Assembly: GCA_949775045.1 (NCBI GenBank)
Contig: OX459097.1
Coordinates: 18,390,210-18,454,209 of the forward strand
Reading direction: 5' to 3'
DNA from: Metridium senile
Lineage: Eukaryota > Cnidaria > Anthozoa > Actiniaria > Metridiidae
Length of the DNA: 64,000 nt
Shown here: piece by piece, positions 30,099 to 41,415 of the stretch
Position numbering within the stretch: the stretch's first letter is position 1
Layout of the letters: each line of letters opens with the position of its first letter
Program-made: the position numbers and the translations under genes
The notes under the pieces: generated by a model
Told to the model about the DNA's origin: nothing
Databases searched by the model: none
The model's input: the letters and a program-made list of their open reading frames with translations, nothing else

Positions 30099-30400
30099 AA
30101 ACGAGACTTACCTGTAAGTTGAAGTTTGATGGTAATTCTATTGAGTCATCAGGAAGCGAAAAGGGATCACATGAGATAGCACATACCAATCCCAGAAGTC
30201 AATATTCAGAGGCGAACAAATGCTGTGGATCACATGCATGTATTGGGTAGGGATGCTGACAAGATAGGGCATATGATCCCTTTTCGCTTCCTGATGACTC
30301 AATAGAATTACCATCAAACTTCAACTTACAGTTAAGTCTCGTTTAATTCTCAATTCTATTTCGTCATCATTCAGCGAAGGAATCACATGAGCAGTTCAGA
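30099..30400. repeat. Inverted-repeat cassette next to the tyrosine recombinase relic
   Basis: The arm AAACGAGACTTA-CTGTAAGTTG through CATCAGGAAGCGAAAAGGGATCA (30099-30174) recurs inverted at 30274-30343. A third, degenerate direct copy with CATTCAGCGAAGGAATCACATGAG follows at 30351-30400. Complex terminal repeats like this occur at the ends of tyrosine-recombinase retroelements (DIRS/Ngaro). Confidence 0.6.
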
Positions 30401-30471
30401 GTCAACATTTGTGAGAATAGTAGGATTATTAAAACTTTATTTGTAATTAAACCTGATCAATAACATAAACA

Positions 30472-30825
30472 TCAAGATGATGAATCTAGACGAGCTTTAG
30501 CTAGTTCCCCTTGTTGCCTAACTGGCTTCTTATAGTACTTTGCAAATGTGCAGTGCCTTGACCAGCCTGCAGTTTCCAGAATAGTTTCTGTAGGAACCTG
30601 AGTTTGAGTGGCAGTGCTTACTGCTGCAGATCTTATACTGGGAGGCTTGAACCTTGACAAGTCAATCCCTGCTAGCTTAAAGGTATTCTTAATCCAACGC
30701 GATAATGTGTTTTTTGAAGCAACTTTATAAGGTTTAACAAAGGCAATATACAGAACTGTAACAGTACCACGCAGTGGTTTAGTTCGTGTAAAATATTCAT
30801 TGATCACTTGGACTGTGCCAGTAGC
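30472..30825 (-). pseudogene. Tyrosine recombinase C-terminal fragment (DIRS/Ngaro-like)
   Basis: An open frame from just after a TAG (near 30826) reads TGTVQVINEYFTRTKPLRGT, then VASKNTLSRWIKNTFKLAGI, then SIRSAAVSTATQT, ILETAGWSRHCTFAKYYKKP. This is the catalytic end of tyrosine recombinases found in DIRS/Ngaro retroelements. The second Arg (SIR), the Trp of AGW and the nucleophile Tyr (KYY) are present, but the usual His three residues before the Arg (HSTR-type) is Pro. With the upstream stop, this marks a dead copy. Confidence 0.75.
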
Positions 30826-30877
30826 CTAGGCTATTGCTAGCCAGTAATTATAATCCACTTTAGAATGTAAATAGTGC

Positions 30878-31145
30878 CACCCTACTGACACACGGTTAGA
30901 CAGCCGACACACGGCTATTTACGCCAGACTATTATATAGTTTTGACAGCCAAAATTGCAGACACACGGCTATTGTAGTTTTACCACTTCTCGGTGTGAAT
31001 TTCCTTAAGCCAAACTTGCCGACCCACGGCTACTTAAATTCTTTTTGCCGACCCACGGCCCCTTGCCGACCCACGGCTACTCCAATTCTTTTTGCACCAG
31101 ACCATTATACAATTTTGACAGCCACAATTGCCGACATACGGCTAA
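30878..31145. repeat. Short hairpin repeat field (GCCGACACACGGC type)
   Basis: At least six copies of (A/T)GCCGAC(A/C)CACGGCTA-like sequence, each a small inverted repeat (GCCG...CGGC), alternate with two longer repeated stretches (TTTTGACAGCCA.AATTGC and TAGTTTTACC.CTTCT.GGTGTGAATTT). No coding sense is visible. Confidence 0.7.
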
Positions 31146-31149
31146 GTAG

Positions 31150-32703
31150 TTTTACCCCTTCTAGGTGTGAATTTCTTAAATAATAAGAAAAAATAAACTA
31201 AATAAATAATAAACTTAGCATAAGGGCGCAAAATAAAACATGTATACAAGCGGCGAACAAAAACGGTGACACACAGACAGATGAACTCCACACGCATAAA
31301 AAATGCCGACCACGTGCCATCACACTGACAGTGAGGACGTGAAAATAAGACATGCATGTATGACAACGGTGCGACTACAAACACAAACGACGGACAATAA
31401 CGGCTACGAACAGACAAGTAATTACACACGCATAAAACCAAAACATGGGATGCCGACCATGTACCTAATACAAACAGCGAGAACCACGTACGAAAAAGAC
31501 ATGAATATATAACATGAAAATTGCCGAATACGGCCGACCTATACAACTATACTAACAAAATAGAGGTAAAATGAAAATGAGACTATAGTAACATACTGTG
31601 CGGACAACAAACACAAGCGACGAACAACTATACCGGTGAACTCACGCCTATAAGACAAGCGATACGAACAGCGGACTAAGTACGATAAGGCATGACTAGG
31701 TTACACACGGTACGGACAACAAACACAAACGATGAACATTTAAATACAACGGTAAACACGCCTAAGACACAATTACACTGAAATATAGAGCGACTAACTT
31801 ACACGCGAGCGACTACACAAATTCTGGCCGAAAGCCCCGAAACTGAATATTATAGAATAGAATACATTCGCTACGTAAGACACGTGTGCTAGTAACTATC
31901 CCAAGATATTCCACGTAAAATTAACATTCGCTTCCACTAGAAGTGAGTCAAACACACGGTACACTTAACTCCAAGCACACTAAAACTCATACATGGCCAG
32001 TCTGCGCCTAGTCGTGGATATAGCATTTTTCCAACTGCCGGAGTACGAATCCAAGGTTTGATGTTGTTCGTCTCGCTAGTTTGGGCAAATAAGAATGAGC
32101 TAACACCAAATGCATTGTTTATATAGTCTTGCATATCATTAACCATCTCCCTTGGGAGTAGACGATCAGTGAGAATAGGAAGAAAATAAATATATTATTC
32201 GATGTGCAACCATGCGTAACAAAGGGTATATAAAGGGAGAAACAATGATAACTCAACAATCGTCGGTCGAGCAGTTACACACGTCTCCGCGTAGCATACT
32301 CAAGCTTCAAGAACTGACTCCTCAAGTGTCAAGTACAAGTTCCACAAGCTTCACAAGCTTTTCGACAATTACCTTTAGACGGCTTAGAAAACGAAAAGGT
32401 ATAGTTTGCCCTTCAGCTTTTAGCTTTTCCTTATATATAGCCCCACGTGGCTCGGTAGAGGCCGGGACCATTCAAATTCGCCTCTATGTCTTAAAAGTGA
32501 TTCCTTTTGGTAGTTTAAAGAACTTCTTATTAACAAGCAGCTAACTTTTATTTTCGCCCACTGCTTTGTGTGATAAGTTACTCTATCCAAAAACGGTTGC
32601 TGGATTTAAAACCAAAAAGTATAGGTTTGATTATTTAAAGTCGTCAAGCTACAAGTTTAGTATTATAAAGTAGCTGTGGTTTGTTCAATTACAGATATTA
32701 ATT
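31150..32703. other. Gene-free stretch, one weak ORF
   Basis: No recognised gene. A minus-strand open frame (31937 to about 32180) reads LTDRLLPREMVNDMQDYINNA and looks protein-like, but I match it to no family and it lacks context. 31250-31850 has skewed composition, with many AC-rich dispersed motifs. Confidence 0.35.
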
Positions 32704-32900
32704 AGCGGTAGTGGCCGCAGAAATAACGATAAAAATAGCGGTAGTGGCCGCAGAAATAACGATAAAAAATAGCGGTGGTGGCCGTGGAAATAACGATAAA
32801 AAATAGCGGTAGTGGCCGCGTAAGTAGCAAAATGAAATCGCGGTAGTGGCCGCAGAAATAACGGGAAAAATAGCGGTAGCTAGTGGCTGCAGAAATAAAG
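32704..32900. repeat. ~34-bp tandem repeat, six copies
   Basis: Unit AGCGGTAGTGGCCGCAGAAA plus TAACGATAAAAA, repeated about six times with spacing 33-36 bp. The minus-strand open frame here (YRYFCGHYR repeats) is a product of the repeat, not evidence of a gene. Confidence 0.85.
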
Positions 32901-35900
32901 ATGGCCAGGAAAGTTTCGGGACTTTGTGTATGAATCTGTGGGATTACTTCTGCATTGATTTTCTTTATTTTCATTCTGTAAAATAGGTCATTTTGTTGTA
33001 TTATTTGTCCCAAATTAGCGATGTATTTGCATATTTTAGCCTTTGTTGTATTTTAACTTTTTTTTAAAAATAGTTAATTTGTTATCAGTTGGTCGAGTAT
33101 TATAAGAATAGGTTTGAGGCCATATACTATTGTTGTTTATGTTCAAATCTTTAGATTTCGTCGGACACCGACATCATCAAAAGATCTAGTGAAAAAGATT
33201 GTACAAAATTTGCATAGTTATGCGAGTGTAGAATAAAAGTGTCAAAGCAATAGAGTTGGTCTAGTATTCTTTCTTTTGTTAGGGATGACCCTCCTATTTT
33301 ATTGTCCGTTGTTCGTTATCGTCTCGTATTCACTTGGGATTTAGCTTTTTAACATTCATAATGACAGTAATTAACAGCCTTTTGTGAATCTGTTCTTGCA
33401 TATCCGCCTTGTTATACAGAAGGCTTGCATTTCAGGGTTTTCACGGTTTGATTCTTTTCAGTTCTTTAGTATTTTTCTTTTGCTTTGCACGAATTATTTC
33501 AATAGCCTTCAGTCTAAGGGACAATTATACTCACTCTTAGCTTTTTTTGTTTTTGTGTTGGTAGGGTAACACTATTAGACGATCCTTTCTTATCCCTTTT
33601 TGTAACATCGATCATTTCAATTAAAACTTTTTTTCTGGACTTCCTGTGTTAGACTGTAATAGCTTTCGTGTAAATGTTGTCAAAAATTTGTAAACTTACA
33701 CGTGAGGTCGGTTGTTAAAGGTTTAAAGATGAACTAATATCTTTGCATTCGGTTGTTGTTTGTTTCTCTCATTTCTTACAAATTAACATATGCTTGATTG
33801 GAGTTCAAAACCCTGTTTATTGCGTTCAAAGAAGGTTAACTATATATCTGTTAAGCGTTTATATATATAAAAAAAAATAAACATAAAAACATTTGTATCA
33901 TAAAGTTATCTAATACTTTTCTGTAGTGTTGTTTTCGATTCGTTTTCATCCGTGTTTTTTCTCACCGATTTGTCGTGTCTATAGGTGCGGGCGTCTAATG
34001 CTTTTTATGCCCCTCGGGGTTGCCTAGGGCCGACATTCTCGGTGGGCTACGCCTTTTTCTTTTTGTCTTAATAAAAATATTCTTTTTGCATATATTGCGC
34101 AATTATCCATCTAAATATAATCGAACATTAAGTACAATACTTTTCTTGGGATATTTCAGTTTACTTAAGGCATCTCATGTCAAGCGTGTTAAGCTTGATT
34201 TCCCTGAATTTGTTAGTAAGCCTGTGAAAGATCGTAACTGGAAAGGCGAACCCATCGAGTTTCTCGGCCCCAGGCCCCCGTTAGCTTGCTCAGTCTTGCG
34301 AGTATCGCAATTTCCTTGCAATCTACTACATTTTGTGCCAGGTGAACTATAGTGATGTAAGCAGAATCGAAAAATAAAAATAGAACAACAACAAGCATCA
34401 ATTACGTTTAGCATTCCTAGAGGATGAAGTTGAACTGCCACATTTGGTAATGCTTATTACTGTGAAACTATATCCTTGCCACGTGTTAAACCTCCTAAAT
34501 TGTTAATTTGTGGATAGAAAGTCTCATCCTTTTTCTGGACCACCACCAGATTTGCCGGGTTACTTCGTAAAGTTTAAAAAAAGAAAAATAATAATAACCT
34601 CTGGTACTAAGGGCAGCTGGAAAAAAGCCAGCCATTGTTTGTTCTGGCCTAAAAAGGATGCTATTTACCCTACCCTTCGGATGGAAAGTGAGTGCTTATA
34701 AATATCATTCTGCTGGTCTTCTCGCAACTAACTACATACGTTTATCGGGCGTTCTTTGTAGTCAATATTTTGACGATCAGTATTTCGCCATGTTGTGTCA
34801 GTAGTCTAAAAGTCGAAGTTACAGCATATATTGCTACCCACATCCTAATCTTTCCAATTCAGGTTACATATACAAGGGTATATCAGTTATTCACGGCTAA
34901 GCATGTTCGTTTTAACCTCAGTAGACATTTACAAAAATATAAGTCACCGTTTAAAAGGGTAGAAATTTTGATGCGTGAAAGAAGATCAATTTGAAAATAC
35001 TACAAAATTCCTAACAGCGTCCCATGAGGGGGATTTTCCAAAGGAATCAGAATACTGGCGGTTGCCATATACATTATTATTATTAATAAATTAAACTATC
35101 ATTATTATTAACGCTAAGGATCTCTTAGGTCATTCGATTGGTCTATAAATCCAGTACAATATAGCTTCGATGCTCTTAGTTTTCGATTTATGACAGAAAG
35201 TTTCAAATTGCACGTAAAATTAATTATTTGTTATTAGTTATTTGACTTTATCTCCATTTTATTTTTGAACCAAATAAAATATCACACGATCTGATTAACT
35301 TCTATTTGTGGATTGATATTATGCACAAATGTTGACAATAAAGTAAAACGTGTTTCTTCATTACCCTTTCAAACGCAGTCAATCGGAGATACCAACTTTC
35401 GAGTTCAGAGTGCTCAAACCCATTGGATATAAATATTGTCACTACAAAAACTATATTTTCGTATTCTATCGTTATTTAGCTTTAAAATGAGGTATAATAT
35501 GTGAGGGAAAATATTTAAAATGATAGACCCAGTCTGACCTCGCCATGGGTTACAGTAACCTTAATTGACACACGCGTACTTCTTGGACAGTCATAACGTC
35601 GGAGAAGTAACCCTTTGTTGTTCTGGACGCACGGTCGCGGCATTTCTGGCAGCGTATGCGCTCTATTCAAAAGGCGTGGCAATAAAGATACCTTGTTTAA
35701 TCATTTTTGTAAAACACCATTGCTTTCGTTAGAAAATGCAGCGAAATTAGTGAAATTTCAATATAGTAACTTAAAATTATAAAAAGCTTTGTAAATAGAA
35801 AGATTTGACTTAAAATTTGCACTTTTGCCCTTCAAGCCTCGCTTTAACGCTTTTGGGACATTTCAAATGCTGATAACTCTGCAGTGATTGATAATATATA

Positions 35901-36780
35901 AATTAGGTAATACCTTATAGCGGAGCTCCCAGTTTAAATCTTTTCTTACAACATCAATATATGCATGTAAATAGTTTTTGTCCACTGGCCATGCCCAATC
36001 TAAACTGCAATTATTTTAGTTATGTAACCGCAAAAGAGAACCACAAAATCACAGATAGATGGAGCGGACTTTTGATTTTATTGATTATAATATTTTTCCT
36101 AAGGTTTTTCTTCGTTTCAATGACATCAATAATATTTTGATGAGTACACATGTATGTACTTGAATATTGATGAATCCAACATAGTCAACTGCCAAGCTTG
36201 AAATCCATAAATAAACTGAACTGAGGGAAGCGATTTGAAGACAGTTTGCATAACGACTTACTAAAGTCGCTTCTTTTTCAATTCTTCTAAATTGCTGTAT
36301 AGTCTTTATTCATCCACGAAGTTATCTACAGACACGTTTTGTCGATCTTTTGGAATCAGTCTTTTGATTTTCTTTAGTAAAATTTCTTCGTGTTTGTGTC
36401 CTTCAAGTCTATTTTCCTTTTTAGTGAAACCTCTTTTTTGTTTCTTTGATGTTCATCTTTCTCCGTTGATATTTCGAATTAATGAAAGCTCTGCTATTAC
36501 AGTATTTATTATTTTTTTATTTATTGATTTATCTCCTTCAAAGTTTACAGTATTATATAGATAAATCTAATTGATATATAATATAAATACATAGATTAAT
36601 ATATATAATATATATTAAATTATATAGATAGATTTATTTATTTAATTTATAGATAACATAGAATAAAAGAAGGAGAAAGGGCGAACTATATAGTTACCTA
36701 ATTAAGTGCCCTTTTCTCAAGTTTAAATATAAATGAACATACATAAAACAGAGAACAGAAAAATAATTGTATATATATGT
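32901..36780. other. AT-rich stretch without a recognisable gene
   Basis: Only short open frames. Around 34020-34350 a plus-strand frame has LFLGYFSLLKASHVKRVKLD, faintly like the N-terminal part of a tyrosine-recombinase catalytic domain. Around 34510-34700 another has KGSWKKASHCLFWPKK. They may be decayed pieces of one transposon, but the evidence is weak. 36560-36660 is almost pure A/T. Confidence 0.35.
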
Positions 36781-36822
36781 GAGTCATTACAATAAGTATT
36801 TATAAACATATTGAGAGTAATC

Positions 36823-37885
36823 TTAATATTGATTTAGATAATTTTGTTGTAAAGCTTTTTTGAATTGTTTTTTAGAAGATATTTTTCTAATGTTAAGATG
36901 TATATCATTCCAAAAATATCTTCCAATGATAGTTGGACAGAATTTCCTTAGGTTTGTTCTGAAAGGTGGTATCAATAATTTTTCAGAAGATTTACTTCGT
37001 GTGTTATAATTATGCTGCTCAGAAACCTGAGATAAATCTGAATTTATAGGCTTATTATCACAGAGATGATCGTAGAAAAACAGGCATGTTTGTAATTTGA
37101 CAATATCAGGAAATTTCAGAAGACCAAGTTGATGATAGTGCGGAGTGATGTGCTCTTGCAGAGAGACATCGTTTAGTATTCTAATGGCTTTGTTTTGAAG
37201 TTTTATTACATCATATAAGGGAGTACTATAATTGTTTCCCCATAGAATGCATCCGTAAATAAGATAAGGATAAACGAGAGAATAGTAGACACTAATCAAG
37301 GAGTGCTTAGTAAGAAAATATTTCAATTTAGTCAATATATTAATACTCTTACTAATCTTGTTGCAAATATAATCGAGATGATCATGCCATGATAGGTGAC
37401 TATCAATAATAACACCGAGATATTTAACGCTAGGTGACTGATCTAAATATTGGTCAGCTAATGAGAGGGGAAAATGCAAATTGCTGTTGACTCTCTGCCG
37501 AGTTTGGAAAATAACATATTTAGTTTTCTTTAGATTCAGAGTAAGTCTGTTAGCACAAAGCCAGTCGTGAATACTCGGCATGCAGTTCGAGATTTATTCG
37601 ATACAATAACTCATCAAGGTCCTTGCATTGCCGGAAGCTGTTAATGAAGTATCATCAGCAAACAGTCTCGTCGAGAATTAGTTTGTTGACTTGACAAAAT
37701 CGTTTATGTACAACAGGAAAAGCAGAGGGCCTAGGATAGACCCTTGTGGCACACCGGAGCAAATATCAAGTAGGTCTGATGAAGAGCCGTTTACAAAAAC
37801 CTTTTGCTTTCTCTTATTAAGATACGATTTAAACCAATCATTAGCTTTGCTATTGATTCCATAGTATTCTAATTTCTTGCTATTA
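36823..37885 (-). pseudogene. LINE reverse transcriptase, 5'-truncated
   Basis: Minus-strand CR1/jockey-type fragment. The frame at 37678-37885 has KLEYYGINSKANDWFKSYL and GVPQGSILGPLLFLLYINDF. A frame break follows with RLFADDTSLTA near 37670-37620. The frame at 36823-37581 then has WLCANRLTLNLKKTKYV, VKYLGVIIDSHLSWHDHL and a C-terminus ending LQQNYLNQY. It starts at a MITE on its 5' side; no matching RT continues beyond that. Confidence 0.85.
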
Positions 37886-38111
37886 CAGTGCGGACACAGT
37901 AACTGGGCCCACCTGAACAAAACTGTCTAATCACAATCGACCTACAGACAATCGATTCCCGATAAAATCCGACTAAACAAATCAGCGTTAATAACTCGGA
38001 TGATATTTTGTACAAGGTTTTGGCGCTTTTTAATAAATCAAGTGTTCGTAGTTTTGATATTGGTTGTAATGCAGTTTTGTTCAGGTGGGCCCAGTTAGTG
38101 TGTCCGCACTG
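37886..38111. mobile_element. 226-bp TA-flanked MITE (Tc1/mariner-like)
   Basis: Termini of about 38 bp start CAGTGCGGACAC and contain AACTGGGCCCACCTGAACAA, mirrored at the other end with one or two differences. TA flanks both sides (37884-37885 and 38112-38113). It stands at the 5' edge of the LINE fragment 36823-37885. Confidence 0.8.
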
Positions 38112-39584
38112 TAATTAGCAAGTAGTATTCAGTTTGTTGTTTGACTTTTTTTGTCGATAAAAGAACACATTTTCATCAAGGCGCGAGCGTCCCTTTTGTT
38201 CCCGCCGGACGCACTCTTGGGATTCGTGTTGTAAGCCGTTACCATTGTTTTTATTTAAGTATGGTGCTCCGCTATTATCTGACAACAGAACTCTATCAAA
38301 TTGCTCATGCTTCATTTAGACGAGCTTTTACGATCATTCCTGAGGCTACTACTTCTTTAAAACATATGGACATTCAGGCTTTGGAACCGTGTCTTAGTTT
38401 CATACACTGATTTTTGTATTTCACTGGTGTACAAAAGTGTATCGTTATATAAAGTTATCTACTATCCAGAAGTATATTTGAAATATGCAGATTCATTTGT
38501 GTCATTGTTTGCTTTTTGGTCACATAGCCCTTAATGACATAATATATATAATGTAAGGTCTCTTTCTTTTCTTTTTCTTTTAGCCTCACGTTCCTTGAGA
38601 ACATGTCCTTCATGACCTTCATGGTGTCTCGATACAGTTTTGAGATAAAATTACCGAGCAATTTCAACCTGCCCTTTGATAATATTCTATTCATCCAACT
38701 TTTCTGGAATTTTCCACACAGGTTATCCTTCTAGAGTTTGATCCAAAGATAAAAAGTAAAATTACAACAATCTCGATACACTGTTTAATTCCGTTAGACT
38801 ATTCAATTTATGACAAAATATATGTTAGAGTTTAAAAATAACGTGCAACCATTTCTAGTTTAAAAATTGTAAATATCCCACTAGATGATTATCTATTAAA
38901 CAAATAAATTTACTTTAAAAGCATGCAAAAGTTTATAGCTCTAACTCTTGTTTCAAAACCGTAAAGATTTGTTAAAAGATTCTCGCGTTGTGGAGTGCGA
39001 TTTAGAATTTCCTATTATTCATACCAAAAACAGTAAACACTTATGACCTACATAATATGCTTCGTTTCTTTGAATTATATACAAATAGATTGCAACTAGC
39101 AATCTAGCTCTCAGGCTATCAAGGTAACCCGGTAGTGCATCACTCAATCACGTTTTATCAAAAACATTAAATCAGGCAAACTCCTTGTTTGTAGACATTT
39201 TTGCTTCCTCTATTCTACGACTCTGCACTCTATTAATGATTGGTTCCTGGATCGTTTTATCTACAATCGCGAATTCCTTACGTTGAGTTCTCTCCGTTGT
39301 AAGGCTTACGAATCATGCAGAATTGTTGAAATTTGCGTTTCAGTAACTTTCCGTTGCAAGAATAGAATAGTAATCCCTGTCCATCGCAGGTCCAACCCAG
39401 TTTTTAGTCTAGTCGCGAACGTGTGTTACTGATTACTTTTCTCTCTCCAAATCCTTAAGGATTTGCTATACTATGTCTGATTCGGTTGCTTGTTCTGCTC
39501 GTCCTTACTCGCGTAGTGGTATGAAGGTTGAACAGTTTTTGCATCAGGCAGTCTTATCTAGGTTTCGTTCCTACCTGGCTATAG
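38112..39584. other. No recognisable gene
   Basis: Open frames such as 38141-38410 (+) have no family signature. I see no repeats of note. The right edge is the (TTATTA)n tail of the LINE fragment at 39585. Confidence 0.4.
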
Positions 39585-40401
39585 ACAATAATAATAATAA
39601 TAATGTTTAATACTTATATTGCGCATTTTAACATGTTATATATGATCAAATGCGCATTACATTAAATGAAATACTATACACTATATATAAAACTACTTAA
39701 AAAATATATATATACAAATTATGATAGTACTAATATTATAATATTTACATGTAGTTGAAAATAGAACAAAGTGTGCATAGCCTTAATTTGAGATAAGATA
39801 TATCGAAACTAAATAACTAAGTAATAGTAAAACAAGTAAAATAAAATAAAAAAACTAAGTTAAGGTACTAAATGCTTCTCTAAAATAATGTGTCTTCAAA
39901 AGACTTTTAAACTTATTAAAATTGTTCTCTTTCCTAATATAGTCAGGTAGATTGTTCCAGGTCTTAGGAGCAGCTGCTGTAAATGATCTGTCTCCAAGCG
40001 TGCGCTTAAACCTGCCTGTCGGGTCATGCAACACAATGCCAGCAGCTCTAGATCGCAAGTTATAGCGCGGACTCAATTTTATGCTTATCAGGTCGCTTAG
40101 ATACGTTGGAGCTAAGTTGTTAATTAGCTTGAAGGTAATAACAGCAATTTTATGTAGAATTCTAAACCTTACTGGCAGCCAGTGTAGCGAGTATAAAACT
40201 GGCGATATATGACAATATCTAGGTGTAAAACTTATAAGTCGCGCTGCCGAATTTTGGAGACGCTGTAATTTAGAAAGATGCACCGCTGGTACCCCATACA
40301 AGAGTCCATTTCAGTAGTCAATACGCGCCATGATCACAGCCTGCACAAGCAATTTGGTGCTGTCATATGTCGAAAACTTCCTAATTTGTCTAATCAGTCC
40401 G
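39585..40401 (-). pseudogene. LINE C-terminus and 3' UTR with (TTA)n tail
   Basis: The minus-strand frame starts IRQIRKFSTYDSTKLLVQAV, has an in-frame TGA after ARIDY where a Cys is usual, and continues NGLLYGVPAVHLSKLQRLQN, WLPVRFRILHKIAVITFKL and YNLRSRAAGIVL to a stop at 39855. The 3' UTR holds GCGCATTTGATC-type end sequence and ends in (TTA)n at about 39587-39607. It is exactly the region missing from the LINE at 41416-44313 and may be its displaced 3' end. Confidence 0.82.
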
Positions 40402-41415
40402 GGAGATTACCAGAATTGGTAATCGTTTTGACGTCACATATCTATTGTTTCCGCCTGTCACGAAATATATTGAGCTGTATTCTACTTCAACATTGTTCAA
40501 CCAGTAATATCGCTTGTTCCAAGCGTACATACAGGGTTTTAGCTATGCAAATTGTCGCAGGAAGGTGTAATGGCGGACTTGTGAAGGTTTCGTGCCGATA
40601 GAGTGAGAATTTAGAGTTGAAATTGTCTTCTTTGTGGTCGCTGTTGACGCCGTTTTTGTTTAATAACTTGTAAGTAACTAACTTTGATGTCTATTTAGTG
40701 CCTGTTAAAGAATTTTTTGTGAAATGGGAGTAATATTCCTCGAATTGAAAATATACAATGTGCTCACACTCCAAGTTTCGTAGCGTGCAGCCCTCTAGGA
40801 GCGCGTGCAGCCATTTTTGAAGATCGATGAGTAGAAAACCCAAATGTCATCTAATATCGTAATGTGGCTCGAACGTCTCGCTTGCCAGTTGGAATACATA
40901 AGGATAGCATTCTGTGAATATTTTCTTTATATTATTCGTTAGCAATAAGTTACGACTTCGAGTCTTTGTAATCAAGTCAAGAAAATAGAAGTAAGCGACC
41001 GAAGAAAGACTAAATGTTGTTGATTGTATGACCTATATTTTAAAAATATAATTTCTGCATCCATGTCTTTTTTACAGATATTCTTATGCTCACAATCGAC
41101 TGTACTGTACTGAGATGGACCACCATCGTGGCATCGATTCTTGCAAAGTCCTCTCGTGTTTGTGGAAAACAACTGCAACTATATTATTTATCGATGTATT
41201 TAAATATAAATATAACTAAACTATGATCTAAAATAAATCTAGATTGTATTTTCCTTGATACTTATTCGACGAAACATTCGACGAAACCAGAGTTGACGAA
41301 ACTTATGTAATTGAATGTGAATTGAATAAAAACCTTATAAATAAGCCATAGAGTTAACCAGTCTACGAAATGTAAATAATTGTGTGTGAATAGAATCAAA
41401 ACCTGAACCTAGTTA
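40402..41415. other. ~1-kb unknown sequence between two LINE parts
   Basis: No ORF of interest and no clear terminal repeats. It separates LINE ORF sequence that ends near 41465 from the C-terminal sequence starting at 40401, as an insertion into one element would. Confidence 0.4.

Noticed and set aside
31142..31546. Minus-strand ORF rich in Cys, Val and Phe
   Set aside because: It looks hydrophobic but follows the local AC/GT compositional skew; the plus strand has a comparable open frame.
32702..33013. Minus-strand ORF with YRYF repeats
   Set aside because: It is the translation of the ~34-bp tandem repeat; there is no domain and no start or promoter evidence.
34020..34701. Possible host gene exons
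   Set aside because: The frames are short and only faintly recombinase- or zinc-finger-like; reported only as a remark on the gene-free stretch.
38141..38410. Plus-strand ORF of 89 codons
   Set aside because: No recognisable domain and no flanking gene signals.
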